From Pseudocercospora fijiensis CIRAD86 (Eukaryota > Ascomycota > Dothideomycetes > Mycosphaerellales > Mycosphaerellaceae): a stretch of 64,000 nt of DNA. Both the position numbers and the translations under genes were made by a program. Of this stretch, positions 22,640 through 34,029 are shown piece by piece. Position 1 is the stretch's first letter; every line of letters starts with the position of its first letter. The stretch spans positions 46,482 through 110,481 of the forward strand of contig NW_006921540.1 in NCBI RefSeq assembly GCF_000340215.1, given 5' to 3'. The notes below the pieces were generated by a model. The model was not told where the DNA came from. It worked only from the letters and a program-made list of their open reading frames with translations, and made no database searches.

Positions 22640-23315
22640 TGCGGGATATATCGGTATATATAGTATAGGAAAGGATAAGATAGTAAATATATAAATTAAA
22701 TTATTATATAAGGATAAGAGCAGTAGAGAGCTAGATAGTATAGAACTATAGTAGTATAAGCTACGGCATAGTCTATAATACTACGTACGTCCGTATTAAT
22801 CCGCCGTCGAGAGTATAGTATAATAGGTAACCTAGGGGCGTACGTAGGCTTCCCTACGCCTAGTTCTATATATAGTAACTAAATAAATACTAATTATCGT
22901 AGCGGAGCTATATAGAGACGATTCCGACCTTAACTTCTACGGCTCTATCGCTAGTATACGAGGCTAATATCTCTAAATATACCGAGTATAGTCCCTTTAA
23001 AATCTAGTATAGCCGATACTAACTAGGAAGATCGCGAGCTTACGTAGTCGGAGTTAGCGGAGCTTTTCGGAATAGCCGTCGAGGTCGAGCTAAGAGAAGC
23101 TTAATATTCGACCGCGGTAGTATTCGATCTCTTTATTAATTAAGTAGGCGTAGAAAAATAGCTAGCGGTTTTTATTAATATAGAGACGACGGAGTTCGGC
23201 CTCGAAGGGCGCGATAGCGGCACTATCGGTATAGTCTACTATAGCGATAATCGGACGTAGTAGGGAGCTTAGTAAGTAGTCGTAGCGTAGTATAGTACGG
23301 TAGCGTAGGATATAC
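22640..23315 (-). pseudogene. Unrecognised leftward pseudogene (strand provisional)
   Basis: A leftward frame reads LLSSLLRPIIAIVDYTDSAA, then FFYAYLINKEIEYYRGRILS and on to about 22650, with only RIP-type stops. A rightward frame across 22960-23200 is also fairly open. I prefer leftward because the palindrome at 23329 and repeat R4 stand upstream of it exactly as at the other leftward genes. No domain is recognised. Confidence 0.35.
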
Positions 23316-23328
23316 GTATAGGGCTATA

Positions 23329-23354
23329 GACTAGTTTGCCGGCTAGAGGAATAG
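23329..23354. repeat. Palindrome before R4
   Basis: GACTAGTTTGCCGGCTAGAG followed by GAATAG lies between the leftward gene and repeat R4. Confidence 0.55.
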
Positions 23355-23640
23355 ATAGACAAGTATAAGTCGCTAGTAGTAGAAGTAGATTATAAAGTAG
23401 AGAGAGTTAGCGGCCGAGAAGAGACCTATATTAGTACGTTAATAGCGCTCGGGGCAAGACTAGTAGACTAGCGGTTTACTCTACTAATATACGTATAAAA
23501 GAGTCCTCCTAGGCGACGTAGCTAATTTATATAGTAAGGTCGGGACTACGCTTCGTTCGCCGCCTTAGTTAATACTATAAAGTAAAGTCCGCCGAAATAC
23601 GCTAATATACGGTTAAACTTAGCCTAAGTAAAGGATAGAC
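23355..23640 (+). repeat. Repeat R4: shared 5' module
   Basis: TAG-rich lead then core 23441-23632, carrying the same ordered landmarks as R1-R3, ending TTAAACTTAGCCTAAGTAAA. It stands between a leftward gene and a rightward coding region, so it could act in both directions. Confidence 0.7.
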
Positions 23641-23696
23641 GTAAAGGCGATATCGAGCTACGTAGGCGCGGTAGCGGGTACCTAAGGCAATACTAG

Positions 23697-23722
23697 CCGT
23701 TTTACTAGGTAGAATAATAGTT
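23697..23722. repeat. Palindrome after R4
   Basis: CCGTTTTACTAGGTAGAATA followed by ATAG, the right-hand palindrome of the R4 unit. Confidence 0.5.
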
Positions 23723-24779
23723 AGTATTATTAATTACGAGATTGTAGGGCGCGTTAGTAGGTATAGGGCGGTCGGCGCAATAGTACGTAATAGTACCGGC
23801 TGTATTACTAGTTAATATATACGATAAGCTATAGGAGATATACTATATAGAAACGGGCGAGATAGGATAATAGTAGGAGAGAGGGTCGAGTCTTCGACTA
23901 AGTATTAGACGCGCGAGATAGATATACGTATAGGATATAGTAATCTCCTATAATAGGTAGTTTAGGTAAGGATATATCTATTAGGGCGGATAGTAGCGTA
24001 GATATATAGATACGATATAAGTTACGCGCTATAGAAGAGGAAGGGGATGTAACTAGTCTTTAAGTTTAATAGCGAGGCCGAATCCGTTTATAGGAGGAAA
24101 TAGAGTTTCCCCTTAGCCGAGTAAGTATTAGATACGGTAGTATAGATTGTCTATACCGCGTAGTAGTTATACGCGACAATCGGGCAGTTACGCTAGAAGC
24201 GATAATAAGTCTGTCGTAGTTCCTATTATAGAGTATAACCGACGACTACTTTACGCTACTTAATATCGAATACGCTATTCGCGAATAGGATCGTTAGCGC
24301 TTAGATAGAGGCGTAAGAGGGCGAGAGAAGTTATTAGAGGAGATATATCGCGAGAGGAGCGCCGCTGTCTAGCGATATCTAATAATTGCAAGATTGCCCG
24401 GCGCTCTAGTACGAGTTTGTAGTAAGGATAGTAGGATAGATAATACTAGGGCGCGATACGAGCGTCTAATAGGGGCGTATAGGCTACTAGATCGGATCTA
24501 CGGGCATTAATTCCCGTTATTCTAGGCGGCCGAATAGTTTATATATAGATAGGCGAAGCGGAAAGGATTTAGTATTATAAAAAGCAAATGCGATATTAAT
24601 ATATTAGGTTAACAAACTCGTATAACGTACCGGTACGGCGACGGTAGAGATAGAGAAGATACGTATCTATAGCGAGGGATTATAGAGATAATAGGGGCCG
24701 AGGGGAGATACAAATAGATTATAGGCAAGTAGATAATAGACTAATCTAATACGCGTTACAACTACGGCGAGAGCGACCG
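23723..24779. other. Degraded sequence without a clear gene
   Basis: Purine-rich RIP-degraded DNA. Short open stretches occur on both strands, but no frame is convincingly better than the others. It may contain the 5' part of the rightward gene that follows. Confidence 0.3.
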
Positions 24780-25930
24780 AGTAGACCTAGAGTAGTATAG
24801 TACGTAGGAGGCGTACTAGCGAATTAGGATATAGTTTATAATAATATATACCTAGGGTCGTTTAATAGAAGTATATAAAGTAGTAGCTAGGTTAGTATAT
24901 CGGTACGTAGGGTTAAATAAAAAACAAGCGGATAAGGTTATCGAGGATATCTCGTAGCTACCGGAGATAAAGAAAATCAAACGGCCGGACTATTCGACCG
25001 CGGGTATAGAACTAAATATACTAAGATACGCGGGCTTTTATATATAGCCGGACATAGTAAAGGATAGGTTTAAGTACCTAGTCGTCGCCTATTCCGAGCT
25101 TTTAGAGCTATATACCGAGGGCGATAGGATATTAATCGTAGATAATATATTCGTAAAACCGGATAGTAGTAGGTACCGTATATGTCTAGTAGGCTTTGTT
25201 ATCGATAGGATAGCGGTTACGATAGCGGTAATACGAATAGACTGCCCGACCGTAAATAGGTATTGTCTAGCCGCGTAGTATATAAAGTTAATACTACTAG
25301 ATACATATCTAGACGATCTACTATTAATACTCTATACGACGACGACAATATTAATTAAGAGCGTATAGTAGGAGTACTTTCCCGACGCGATCCTATACTA
25401 GGCGAAATAGTACCTAGACTACTTATTAATAGTAAATAGTATCCGATTACTACGCCGAGTAGTAGGGCTACCTATATAATAGGATTTAGTAGATCTTACC
25501 GTTAAGGTAATTCCGGTTCTAGAGGCGGCATACCGTAAGCTACTAGACGTATATAGTATAGCTAACCTCGATAAAGCATTAGGGGAGGTAAAGGAGGTCC
25601 TAGAACTTAAGTTTAGGAATAAAGATTTAATCGACTATATTCGCGACGAGTATATACCTTTATTATTAGACGGGATATCTAACGCTAATCGAATAGTAAG
25701 TATAGTATAGGAGGAAGGCTAGAGAATACGAGACAGTATACGTATCGGAGTAGCCGTATAGCTCGAGGCTACGCGGGGCGGTATCTCGGAAATATTAGAG
25801 ACAATAGATCTATTCTAGGCGGGGTAACTATAATATATCGATAGGCTCGAGTATATATAAGCCTATACTAAGTATATTATACGTAATGTATTCGATATAT
25901 ATATGCTACCGTCTCTAAGTAGATATAGTA
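24780..25930 (+). pseudogene. Unrecognised rightward pseudogene, ~380 codons
   Basis: One of the clearest fossil frames in element 1. It reads QFIIIYTQGRLIEVYKVVAR (with RIP stops read as Gln), RYVGLNKKQADKVIEDIS, RFKYLVVAYSELLELYTEG, RYRICLVGFVIDRIAVTIAV, KVIPVLEAAYRKLLDVY and LDYLLIVNSIRLLRRVVGLP, down to IRNVFDIYMLPSLSRYSS. Stops are almost all TAG. The protein is soluble-looking and helical, with no metal or nucleotide motif I can name. The frame fades just before the double palindrome at 26007. Confidence 0.55.
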
Positions 25931-26006
25931 GTTAAGCAATATAGACCGCCTCGTATTTCCCTAACCCGTTAAACTATAGGATAATAAATGCGACTATATA
26001 AGAGTA

Positions 26007-26072
26007 CTAACCGTTTTACCGGCTAGGAAAATAGACAATAGCCCGGCAGTTTGCTAGGCGGCAAAACAGTTA
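26007..26072. repeat. Double palindrome
   Basis: CCGTTTTACCGGCTAGGAAA followed by ATAG, then CAGTTTGCTAGGCGGCAAAA followed by CAGTTAG, with a short spacer between. It separates two rightward coding remnants, either as an intergenic element or as an intron core. Confidence 0.7.
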
Positions 26073-26139
26073 GTATTATGCTATTAATAATTTACTATAT
26101 AATATACGGTAGTAGGAGGAGGTAACCTATAAAACCTAC

Positions 26140-26830
26140 CCTAGAAAACGCTATTAGTATACGGAGCGTAATACGTAAGTAAGCTAGACCCGAGGGTTAG
26201 CAACGATTAGAGTAAATCTTAGCGGCGGTAAGGTTACTAATTTACTCGGACTATCTCGGTTATAGTAGGTTTATATTCGGGTAGATAAATAGTAAAAGAT
26301 ATCGTTAGATTAGGGCGTTATTATCTAATCGATCGGGGGAGAAATTAGTTTTCGAGAATTATAGTCGTTCGAAAATATACTATAATTTCGGACATATATC
26401 CCGGGTAGACGAACTAACCGCTATCTATTCTACGATATTACGAGTTAACAGTTTTAAGAACCGAATACTAACTAAGTTAATCGTAGTATTTTATTACGTA
26501 TATAATAACTATATATAAACTAGTATATAGCCTAACAAGTCCGTATACGGGTCCGTTAGTATTATAACGTAAGGATATATCGGATTGCCTCGATAATAGC
26601 CGGATTAGATAATAGTAGACTACTAGGTAAGTAAGAATATACTAGACTAAGATAGCTAAGGCTACGATAACGGTATAGATAGCATACCGGACGTCCTAAT
26701 AGACGATATGCGATAAAATCTAGTTAGTAAGGTATAATAGTCGAGCTATATCTAGGGATAGATAGCGCAATTAGAGTTCGAGCCTTAGTAGCGTTGCTAT
26801 ACTATAACCTATAGCTAGTAGACGCATCTG
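26140..26830 (+). pseudogene. Unrecognised rightward coding remnant
   Basis: The frame reads ENAISIRSVIRK, QRLEQILAAVRLLIYSDYLG (RIP stops read as Gln), RALLSNRSGEKLVFENYSRS and ILTKLIVVFYYVYNNYI, then a more acidic tail (IDSIPDVLIDDMR). It could be a further exon of the preceding gene, since palindrome pairs bracket it on both sides. No domain is recognised. Confidence 0.45.
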
Positions 26831-26857
26831 CTATAACCGCAATTATAATACGAGAGT

Positions 26858-26925
26858 ACTAACTATTTTGCTAGCTAGCAAAAGTAATATAGACAATATA
26901 GTTTGCCGCCTAGCAAACCGGTTCG
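26858..26925. repeat. Double palindrome
   Basis: ACTATTTTGCTAGCTAGCAA followed by AAGT (near-perfect), a short spacer, then GTTTGCCGCCTAGCAAAC. Confidence 0.75.
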
Positions 26926-27099
26926 TATCTAATCGTCGTTTAGTAGATTAGCCCTAGGTTATATAACGCCTAAGTCTCGTATAATAGAAGTGCTAGATAT
27001 AGAAATTCCGGTAGCACTATAACTATATATATTTACCTCCTATACGTAGCTAGCGATGTTTAGCGGTACTACGGCGTAGTATTAACTATACTATATATA

Positions 27100-28760
27100 T
27101 AAGCAGGTTAACGTATAAGATCTCTATAAATAGCTTATATCTAATAATACTCGATCTAGCCGACTCCTTTACCGATAGGTTCTAGTATTTTAATACGGGT
27201 ATCGCGAGATAGGGAAAAACCGGTAGATTGTTTAGTAAGTATACCTACGTTAAGTTATACAGGGTGTAATCCGACTTAACCGAGTATATCCTCTACTAGC
27301 GAGATCTAACCTAACTACTAGAGGAGGCCTATAGTTAGTACGATAGTATAGAAACTAAGCTAGTACGTCGATCGGTCGGGGTATTAGCGCACTCGCTAGG
27401 ATAATAGGTATAAAGTAGATACCGGTAGTAAGAAATAACCCAGGTAGGCAGCACTTTATTAGCTACTATCGATAGTACGTATAAATACGAGGCGAGAGAG
27501 CTATAGTATTAGCGCTCGACCCCTAAGTAATAGTAGGGGCTAGAGGGAATATAAGAGATTATAATAGATAATATACGACGACGTACGAGGAGAGATTAAT
27601 TCAAACCTAACTTATATACGCGGATTTCAAATACGACGCCTAGATCGAAATGTAGTACGGTATAACCGCGCTATTCGAGTATACTAGAGAGAGTACGTAG
27701 GCGAGTAGTATATTACAAAAGAAATAGTATATAATAAGTAGAGGCGGACGCGTAGGTACGAGCGGTACGGTAAAATTTAATCGAGTTTACGTACGGTTCT
27801 AGGAGGACGTAAGGTAGGATCGGCTATAATAATAGACAAAGTAGCGATACGGTAGGTAGTCTAATATATATAGCGAGGAAAGATATAAAAGGACGTCGGT
27901 TCTAGAGGTTGTCTATATTCTACCTTTATCCGATTTCGCCTACTAAACTACTCGAGTACGTCGCTATTCTAAAACTTCTCTCTATAGCTAGCCGTCGCGT
28001 AGATACGAGTAAGACTGCCGAGATAGCCGACTACTAAATGTTAGCGAGTTATACCGAGCCGGCGCTAGCGACCGGTAATATAGCTAAGTATTACGATAGA
28101 ATATTAATACGACGATAGTTATACGAGCGACCGCTACTACTTCTATAGTATAACTAGGCGAGCTTCTCGGCGGAGGAGAAATAGTTACATTACGTAGAAT
28201 ATATAGCTTTTTTATTTATATAGGAAATATACTATTATAGGATAGAAATAGGGGAATAGCGACTAGATAAGTTAGCGACGTAGGCGCGGGTTAATAGGCC
28301 TAGCGATTAGGTAGATAGTATACCGGTAGGTAGTAATATAATAGTAGGTAAGGGTATAATAGAAGTTAACGAGAGAGTAATAGGTAGATTAAGTAAGGGT
28401 ATAATAGAGGTTAATAGGGGAGGAATAGGCAGACTAGGCGAAGGCTACGATAAATAGAAGGTAAGCGGGAGGAGGAGCGTAGAGGAAGATTTGTCGGCCG
28501 GCTAGGTAGTATAAGGGCGAACAATAAATAAGGAGCAGCTAAGTATAGAGGTACTAGAGGAACAGATCGTAGAGATAGTAGTAGAGATAATAAGTCTATA
28601 GGCGGAAATACTCTAACAAAGGGCGACGATACTATTAGTATATTATCGTTAGTAGGTTAATATACGACGTAGGCGAAAGGCGATAAGGAGGCAGTTAGGG
28701 TAAGGATAGAGAGAGTAAAATATATCGAGTAATAGTAGTTCGGTATATAGATAGTTTATG
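27100..28760 (+). pseudogene. Unrecognised rightward coding remnant with a short peptide repeat
   Basis: From about 27950 a frame reads LLEYVAILKLLSIASRRVDT, MLASYTEPALATGNIAKYYD and FIQEIYYYRIEIGEQRLDKL, with RIP stops read as Gln. Two tandem copies of KGIIEVN…IGRL follow (about 28340-28440), then a Glu/Val/Ile-rich segment likely to be coiled coil and a basic tail (QVNIRRRRKAIRR). The 5' part (27100-27900) is in another frame and may be a separate exon. No family is recognised. The acidic coiled-coil plus basic tail suggests an oligomeric nuclear protein (inference only). Confidence 0.45.
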
Positions 28761-29020
28761 TTTTAGATCTCGACTAACTACGCTATATCTGTATTTAACT
28801 TAAATAGTCTGCCGATATAGGTAAATGCTAGCTATAACTGTTTAGTTATATACTCTACTTCTAACGTCGGTAGACATCTTATACTATAGCGTACGAGCGT
28901 AGCGACGCTATAGTGTTATTAATTTAATAAGGATACTAGTATAATAATATCGTTAGTAGATTAGAGACTATTACTTCCGCCTAACTGCCGAGTTAATATA
29001 GCGATAATATAGCTACGTAC

Positions 29021-29097
29021 CGACTATTTCGCTAGACAGAAAAGTAAATAGCACGACTAGTATATTATTGTTTTTTTTCCGGCTAGCGAAATAGTTA
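29021..29097. repeat. Double palindrome with a poly-T arm
   Basis: CGACTATTTCGCTAGACAGA followed by AAAGTA, an 18-bp spacer, then TGTTTTTTTTCCGGCTAGCG followed by AAATAGTTAG. It lies between two rightward coding regions. Confidence 0.6.
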
Positions 29098-31954
29098 GCG
29101 TCTAGAATTCCTACTCTATATAGTTGTTAGCGGGTACCGGATCTAGTTTAACGTTCCTATCTAGAACGTACTCGATAGCGATAGCGTAGAGACGAATACC
29201 TTAGATAGCCTTTTCTCTATCCTATATAGTGCTCTAAGTTATCTACTTAAGGTATTCCTCTAGCGTTTTAAATTAGTACTAGAATTTATCCCGGATCTAA
29301 GTAGGACCTATCTATAGCGACTAGAACACGCCGATAGCGACTAGCTATATAACGTCTAGCTATTAACAACTCCGTATTTGCTTGCTATATTCCTAGTATA
29401 TAGTAAAAGGGAAATAGTAGTAGAAGTAGGTATAGTACCTCTCGATCGGCTTAGCCTAGAGCGCTTGCCTCTTCTTCGTAACTACGAAGTTAGCGCGTAG
29501 GTATTAAGAGAATTAGTATATAGAGAGGCGGGGATTAACGAAGCGGCAGATAGTATATAGTTATTAGATAACGGCGAGGTTGCGGTCGAACTATATTATA
29601 CTACTAGCTTCGTTTTACTAGATACGCTAGAAATAGGCGGTCTACCGACAGATCGCCTAAGCCTACGGCGTTTTAGGCTAGGTTAGAGGCGGTACTAGTC
29701 GGTATATATATCGTTAGTAGAGCTCGTTACTATCGTCTAGGTTAGATATATACGTTAGGCGGAATTAGAGACTATCGAGGTAATTAGATATAATTAGATA
29801 CAAACATTTACCTACGCGAGTATATTACTATATAGCTTGCCTCTCGCGCTGCTATATATAACTAACGTTATCTACGTAAGGGTATTAATCGAAGCTAAGC
29901 TTGCTCTAGTCGACTATTACTAGTATAGTTAGTTCGGTTAGTAGTAGGAGGTAAGATAGTACTAGCTTTCTATCTCGCCTAGCGCGACCGGACTATTATA
30001 CGAATAATATTAGTAAGAGTAGGAGGCCGACGTAGACAATAATCCGGATACGTAGTATATCGAATCCTTCGCCGAGCGTAGAAGTAGCGACGAGAAATAG
30101 ATTATTAGTGCTATTAAGCTAGGCGTCGAGTAGCTATTCTTTCTCGCTAGTAGTTCTACTAGCGGCGGTAAAGTACGGGCAATTAATTTCCCTCGCTAGC
30201 TACTCGGCGTAGTCGAGACTATATACGAATACTAGGACGCGATCGCTAGGTATAAATATACTCGCCCTAGGTTGCTTCCTAATAAGTCGTACGGCTATAA
30301 GTAGTAAATATACCTACTAGTATAAGGAAATACGATATATAATATTAGCGCGATTAGTACTCCGCTATACTATTATAGGCTAGGCGATAACGTTACGCTA
30401 TAGGAATTTAGGTTCTATCGATAGTAGTAGAGTAGTAGTTAGGTAGACGACCTAGGTACTAATCGACCTAAGATAGCTAAATTAGCGAAAGATAGAGCGA
30501 TATAGTAACGCGGTTATAGTTAAATAGCACTCGTCGATAAAGATACAATCGAGCTAGTTCTAGACGCCGAGACGCCGTATATATATAATAAATTAGGTAG
30601 AGTAGGCGGCCTTAGCGCTAACTAGGATAAGGGAAGTAGGGCGCTCTATTCCTAGTTACTATACTACGTAGGACACTTTAGCGGCTTTAAGTCGGGTAAG
30701 TATATTAACTCGTAGAGTAACTAGAGGAAGGATAAGTATAGAAGTCTACGTACCTTTTATATAGTAAGGAACTATAAAGAGGAGACTCTTACCGGCGCTA
30801 GTACTAAGGACGACGAGTAGTCGGGCCTCGAGAGAGAGGATCTATCGTATAGCGGTCGCTTAACCCTCGCTCTTCTACTATAGCCGCGGGTTTTATATAA
30901 TTTCGCGTACGTACTATAGTGCTTTATCGAGGGTAAAGACAGGGGCGAGACTACTATTCTCGAGTACTAAGAGGTTGCTAATAGAGCTACCTAGCGACGG
31001 CTAGGTCCTCTAGTAGCGAGTAATAGTAGTAGGAAGCTAGAGGAAGTTCGACTAGATACGAGACACGCGGTACCTACCTTAGATTAAGCTATCCTATAAG
31101 TTAGACGACGCGGCGAATAGATTAGCGTTAGTATATAAAATATTAGCGATATAGAGACTATAGTTACGCTACCTAGCTATAGCTACCTTTATATTATCGA
31201 CCTCGTCGTCTTCGTCGTCTGCGTCCGATTAATTAAAGCTTACGAACTTACTAAAGAATTTCTTAACGATAGCGACGGAGAAGTAACGCTACTCGCTAAT
31301 ACCGAAGGTAGGTAGGCTAGCGGCTATAGTCTATCGACGAAGATATCGGGTTATAGTATTATCCGACTAGACGAGGTTATCCTTAGACTAGAGGAAAGGA
31401 CTAAGTACCTACCTAGGGTTAGATTAATACTAGTAGAGCTCGCGAAATAGTTAAATATATATAAGGTAATCGACAAGTAGGCGGCCGAGCTTACATAGGA
31501 AGCGGACGTTTTATTTATTATTTAGCTTCTAGCGGAGCTTAGTATAGGTTAGGTAAATTATAACGTATCTATCTCGGATAGTAATAGAGCGGACCGACTA
31601 AGTATTACGCTATATCGCCGAGAAGAATTTAGGTTCGCGGGCGGGCTAACCGCTACTAATAAATATAAGGACGCTAAGTAGCTAAAGGAACTCTTAGACG
31701 TAATACTTATACGCGCCGACTACTAACCTAAGGCAAAGTGTATCTAAACCGGCCTCTAAGTACAAATATAATAGAGCCGGATTACTAGCGATAGCGTTAA
31801 TAACGAACGTCCGAGCTAGGTTAACGATACTAGTATTACGCTTATCCTAGAGAAAGCTAAAGTAGATAGTAGTTTCTTCGAAGCGGTTATAAAGTCGGTA
31901 AGGGGGATAGAGTTATATAGGAGTCCGAAAAGGAGTCGCGCCGTAGATCTATAC

Positions 31955-32030
31955 GCTATCGATGGCCAGGCTAGTTGGGCGTTTCCGGGGTTCAATTTTT
32001 TTTTTTTTTTTTTTTTTTTTTCTTTCTTTT
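31955..32030. other. Non-RIPed patch and poly-T run at a gap edge
   Basis: GATGGCCAGGCTAGTTGGGC keeps CpA and TpG, unlike everything around it, and is followed by a T tract of about 25 interrupted by a few C. It abuts the N run, so it may be a read-end or assembly artefact rather than biology. Confidence 0.5.
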
Positions 32031-32130
32031 NNNNNNNNNNNNNNNNNNNNNNNNNNNNNNNNNNNNNNNNNNNNNNNNNNNNNNNNNNNNNNNNNNNNNN
32101 NNNNNNNNNNNNNNNNNNNNNNNNNNNNNN
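32031..32130. other. Assembly gap (100 N)
   Basis: Exactly 100 N, the conventional placeholder for a gap of unknown size. Confidence 0.98.
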
Positions 32131-33960
32131 GGGGGAGTTTAAATATAAGGGAGTTGCCCTTTTTAAATAATAGCGGGAGAGGTAGTAGTTAAATTCGTTC
32201 GGCTCCTTCTAACCGCCCGGAATATAGTTATACCGTATAAAGGGCGAGGTAGTTAAGAAGCGAGAAGCAGAACCGACGCTTCCTAATTAGGTACTAGAAT
32301 AGGGAGAGTAATAACTAGGAAATAAGAGGATATAGTTCTAGTTCTTCCGTCTTAGTAATACCGCTTCGGACGCGGTTACTAAGTTTATTCTAGAGTTCGC
32401 GCTATTCGTCGGTCGGCGTTACTTAGGTAGGGCTATAGTCGACTTTTTCGTCGACTTTATTGCTTACTTAACTAGCGACTTCGGCGTCGACGTCGTCGTT
32501 AAGTTTATCGGTAGGCGACATTATAGAAGGGAAAAATAGAACTTTAGGGGAGATATAACGAATAAAATATACTAGCGCGTATAGTATAGCGTTAGCGTAT
32601 TTAAGTTCGCTCGAGCGGGTCTTATAGCGCCGAAAGCGAAAATGTTTATAATAGTCGGACTTCTATATTATATTATAAAAGTTAGCAAGGGCTTGCTTAC
32701 GGGAATTAGTAAGGTTAAAATAGAGGCTACTTTCGCTATAATGCCTTATCGTATAAGAGAACGCTCGGCGAGCGATAGCGATAACTTCTACGATATAAGG
32801 CTTATTATCTTCTTTAGGGAAGCAGATAGCGGCCTATATTTCGTCTTTATAGAGTAAGACGACGTAAAGGTCGATAAAGAGTTACTAAATCTAGGGAGGG
32901 AGGGCAGATACGTAGGCTAAGCTATCGTAAACGATATTTCGATCCTCGTCTAGTTTCTTCTAGATATCGGCCTAGGCTTTAATTAGAGCAGACGCAAACT
33001 AGTCGTTATACGATAAGGAGGGAATAGGCACTATACGAGCGCGACGATAGACCTAGAATAGGCGATTCTATCCGAGTTCGTACCTAGCTTTAGGGTAGAA
33101 GAATTGCTATACGTAGATATTACTCTTCTATAGGCGATTAGGTATCTCTTATAGGCGGGCTTTTCTACTACCGCCCCGAGTCTAGGTATTAGTCTACTTA
33201 TATCGCGTTTTATAATACTCTTATATCGAGGTACGTAAGTAAAAGACAGCTATATATTATTTGCCCTATTTGTCGACGGTAGTATATCGGATACAATCGA
33301 AGTAGAGCGGGAACTCTAGGGCTTAATCGTCGGTTAGCTAGGGCTAAATTACCTAGTCGGGTATTATAGTAATATCGGGGAACGGCTCGAATTCTTCGAT
33401 AAGAAGGCGATAGATAGTAACAGGAATAGTATATTAGTATTAGCGGCTAAGGTAAGCGTAAAAATAGTAAGGGGGTACGGCGTATTAGCAAGTTACGTAC
33501 TTAATAATGCGATATTAAGGAAGATAATAGAAGTAATCCTCGAAACGGTATCTTTCCGGTATATAGATCCCTAGGTGTTAGGAGTAGTTCTTATAACCCT
33601 AATAATCTCGATCGTAATAATATATTAATCGCGAGAGCGCGTTAACGGACGTATATCTATCGCCTCCTTTATAGACTAAAGTAGTTAAGGCGCGGATTAT
33701 CTAACCTAAACCTTAATAGCATCTCTATAGAGGCCGTATCTACTATAAATAGTATATAGGAAGATAATAAGGCGAAGGTCGTATAGAATATAACTTAGTA
33801 TAGCGTAGGTATAAACTAGTTAGAAATCCGGGTAGGTAGTTAGAATAGATAGTATATAGCTACGAGCCAATCGGCCTCGGGATAGTAGGGAGCTATATAC
33901 GTATATATTACAGGCTTCTAAGCGAGGCGGTCGTAAGATTAAGTAAAAGGTATAAGATAT

Positions 33961-34019
33961 AGACTACTTTGCTAGCTAGAAAACAGGTAGATCTTTCGCT
34001 ATATAGCAAAATAGTTAGC
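33961..34019. repeat. Double palindrome, rightmost member
   Basis: GACTACTTTGCTAGCTAGAA followed by AACAGG, then TTTCGCTATATAGCAAAATA followed by GTTAG. It lies between the long rightward pseudogene and a leftward pseudogene. No copy occurs beyond this point. Confidence 0.7.
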
Positions 34020-34029
34020 ATTTATATAT

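Larger units (their letters stand above)
29400..33620 (+). pseudogene. Very long unrecognised rightward pseudogene, ~1,370 codons or more
   Basis: A single frame stays coherent from about 29400 to 32000, with mostly TAG stops at plausible Gln/Trp positions: VVEVGIVPLDRLSLERLPLL, VELYYTTSFVLLDTLEIGGL, TRPRLLPNKSYGYK, KDTIELVLDAETPYIYNKLG, GHFSGFKSGKYINS, VVFVVCVRLIKAYELTKEF and GYSIIRLDEVILRLEERTKY. After the assembly gap a frame resumes at about 32340-33600 with FILEFALFVGRRYLGRAIV, GLLYYIIKVSKGLLTG and VGYYSNIGERLEFFDKK. Whether both halves are one gene is unknown, because the gap length is arbitrary. No domain is recognised despite the length. It is the largest gene of element 1. Confidence 0.55.

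Noticed and set aside
163..34019. CRISPR-like array of palindromic repeats
   Set aside because: Spacing is irregular (hundreds to thousands of bases), genes lie between copies, and RIP marks the genome as fungal.
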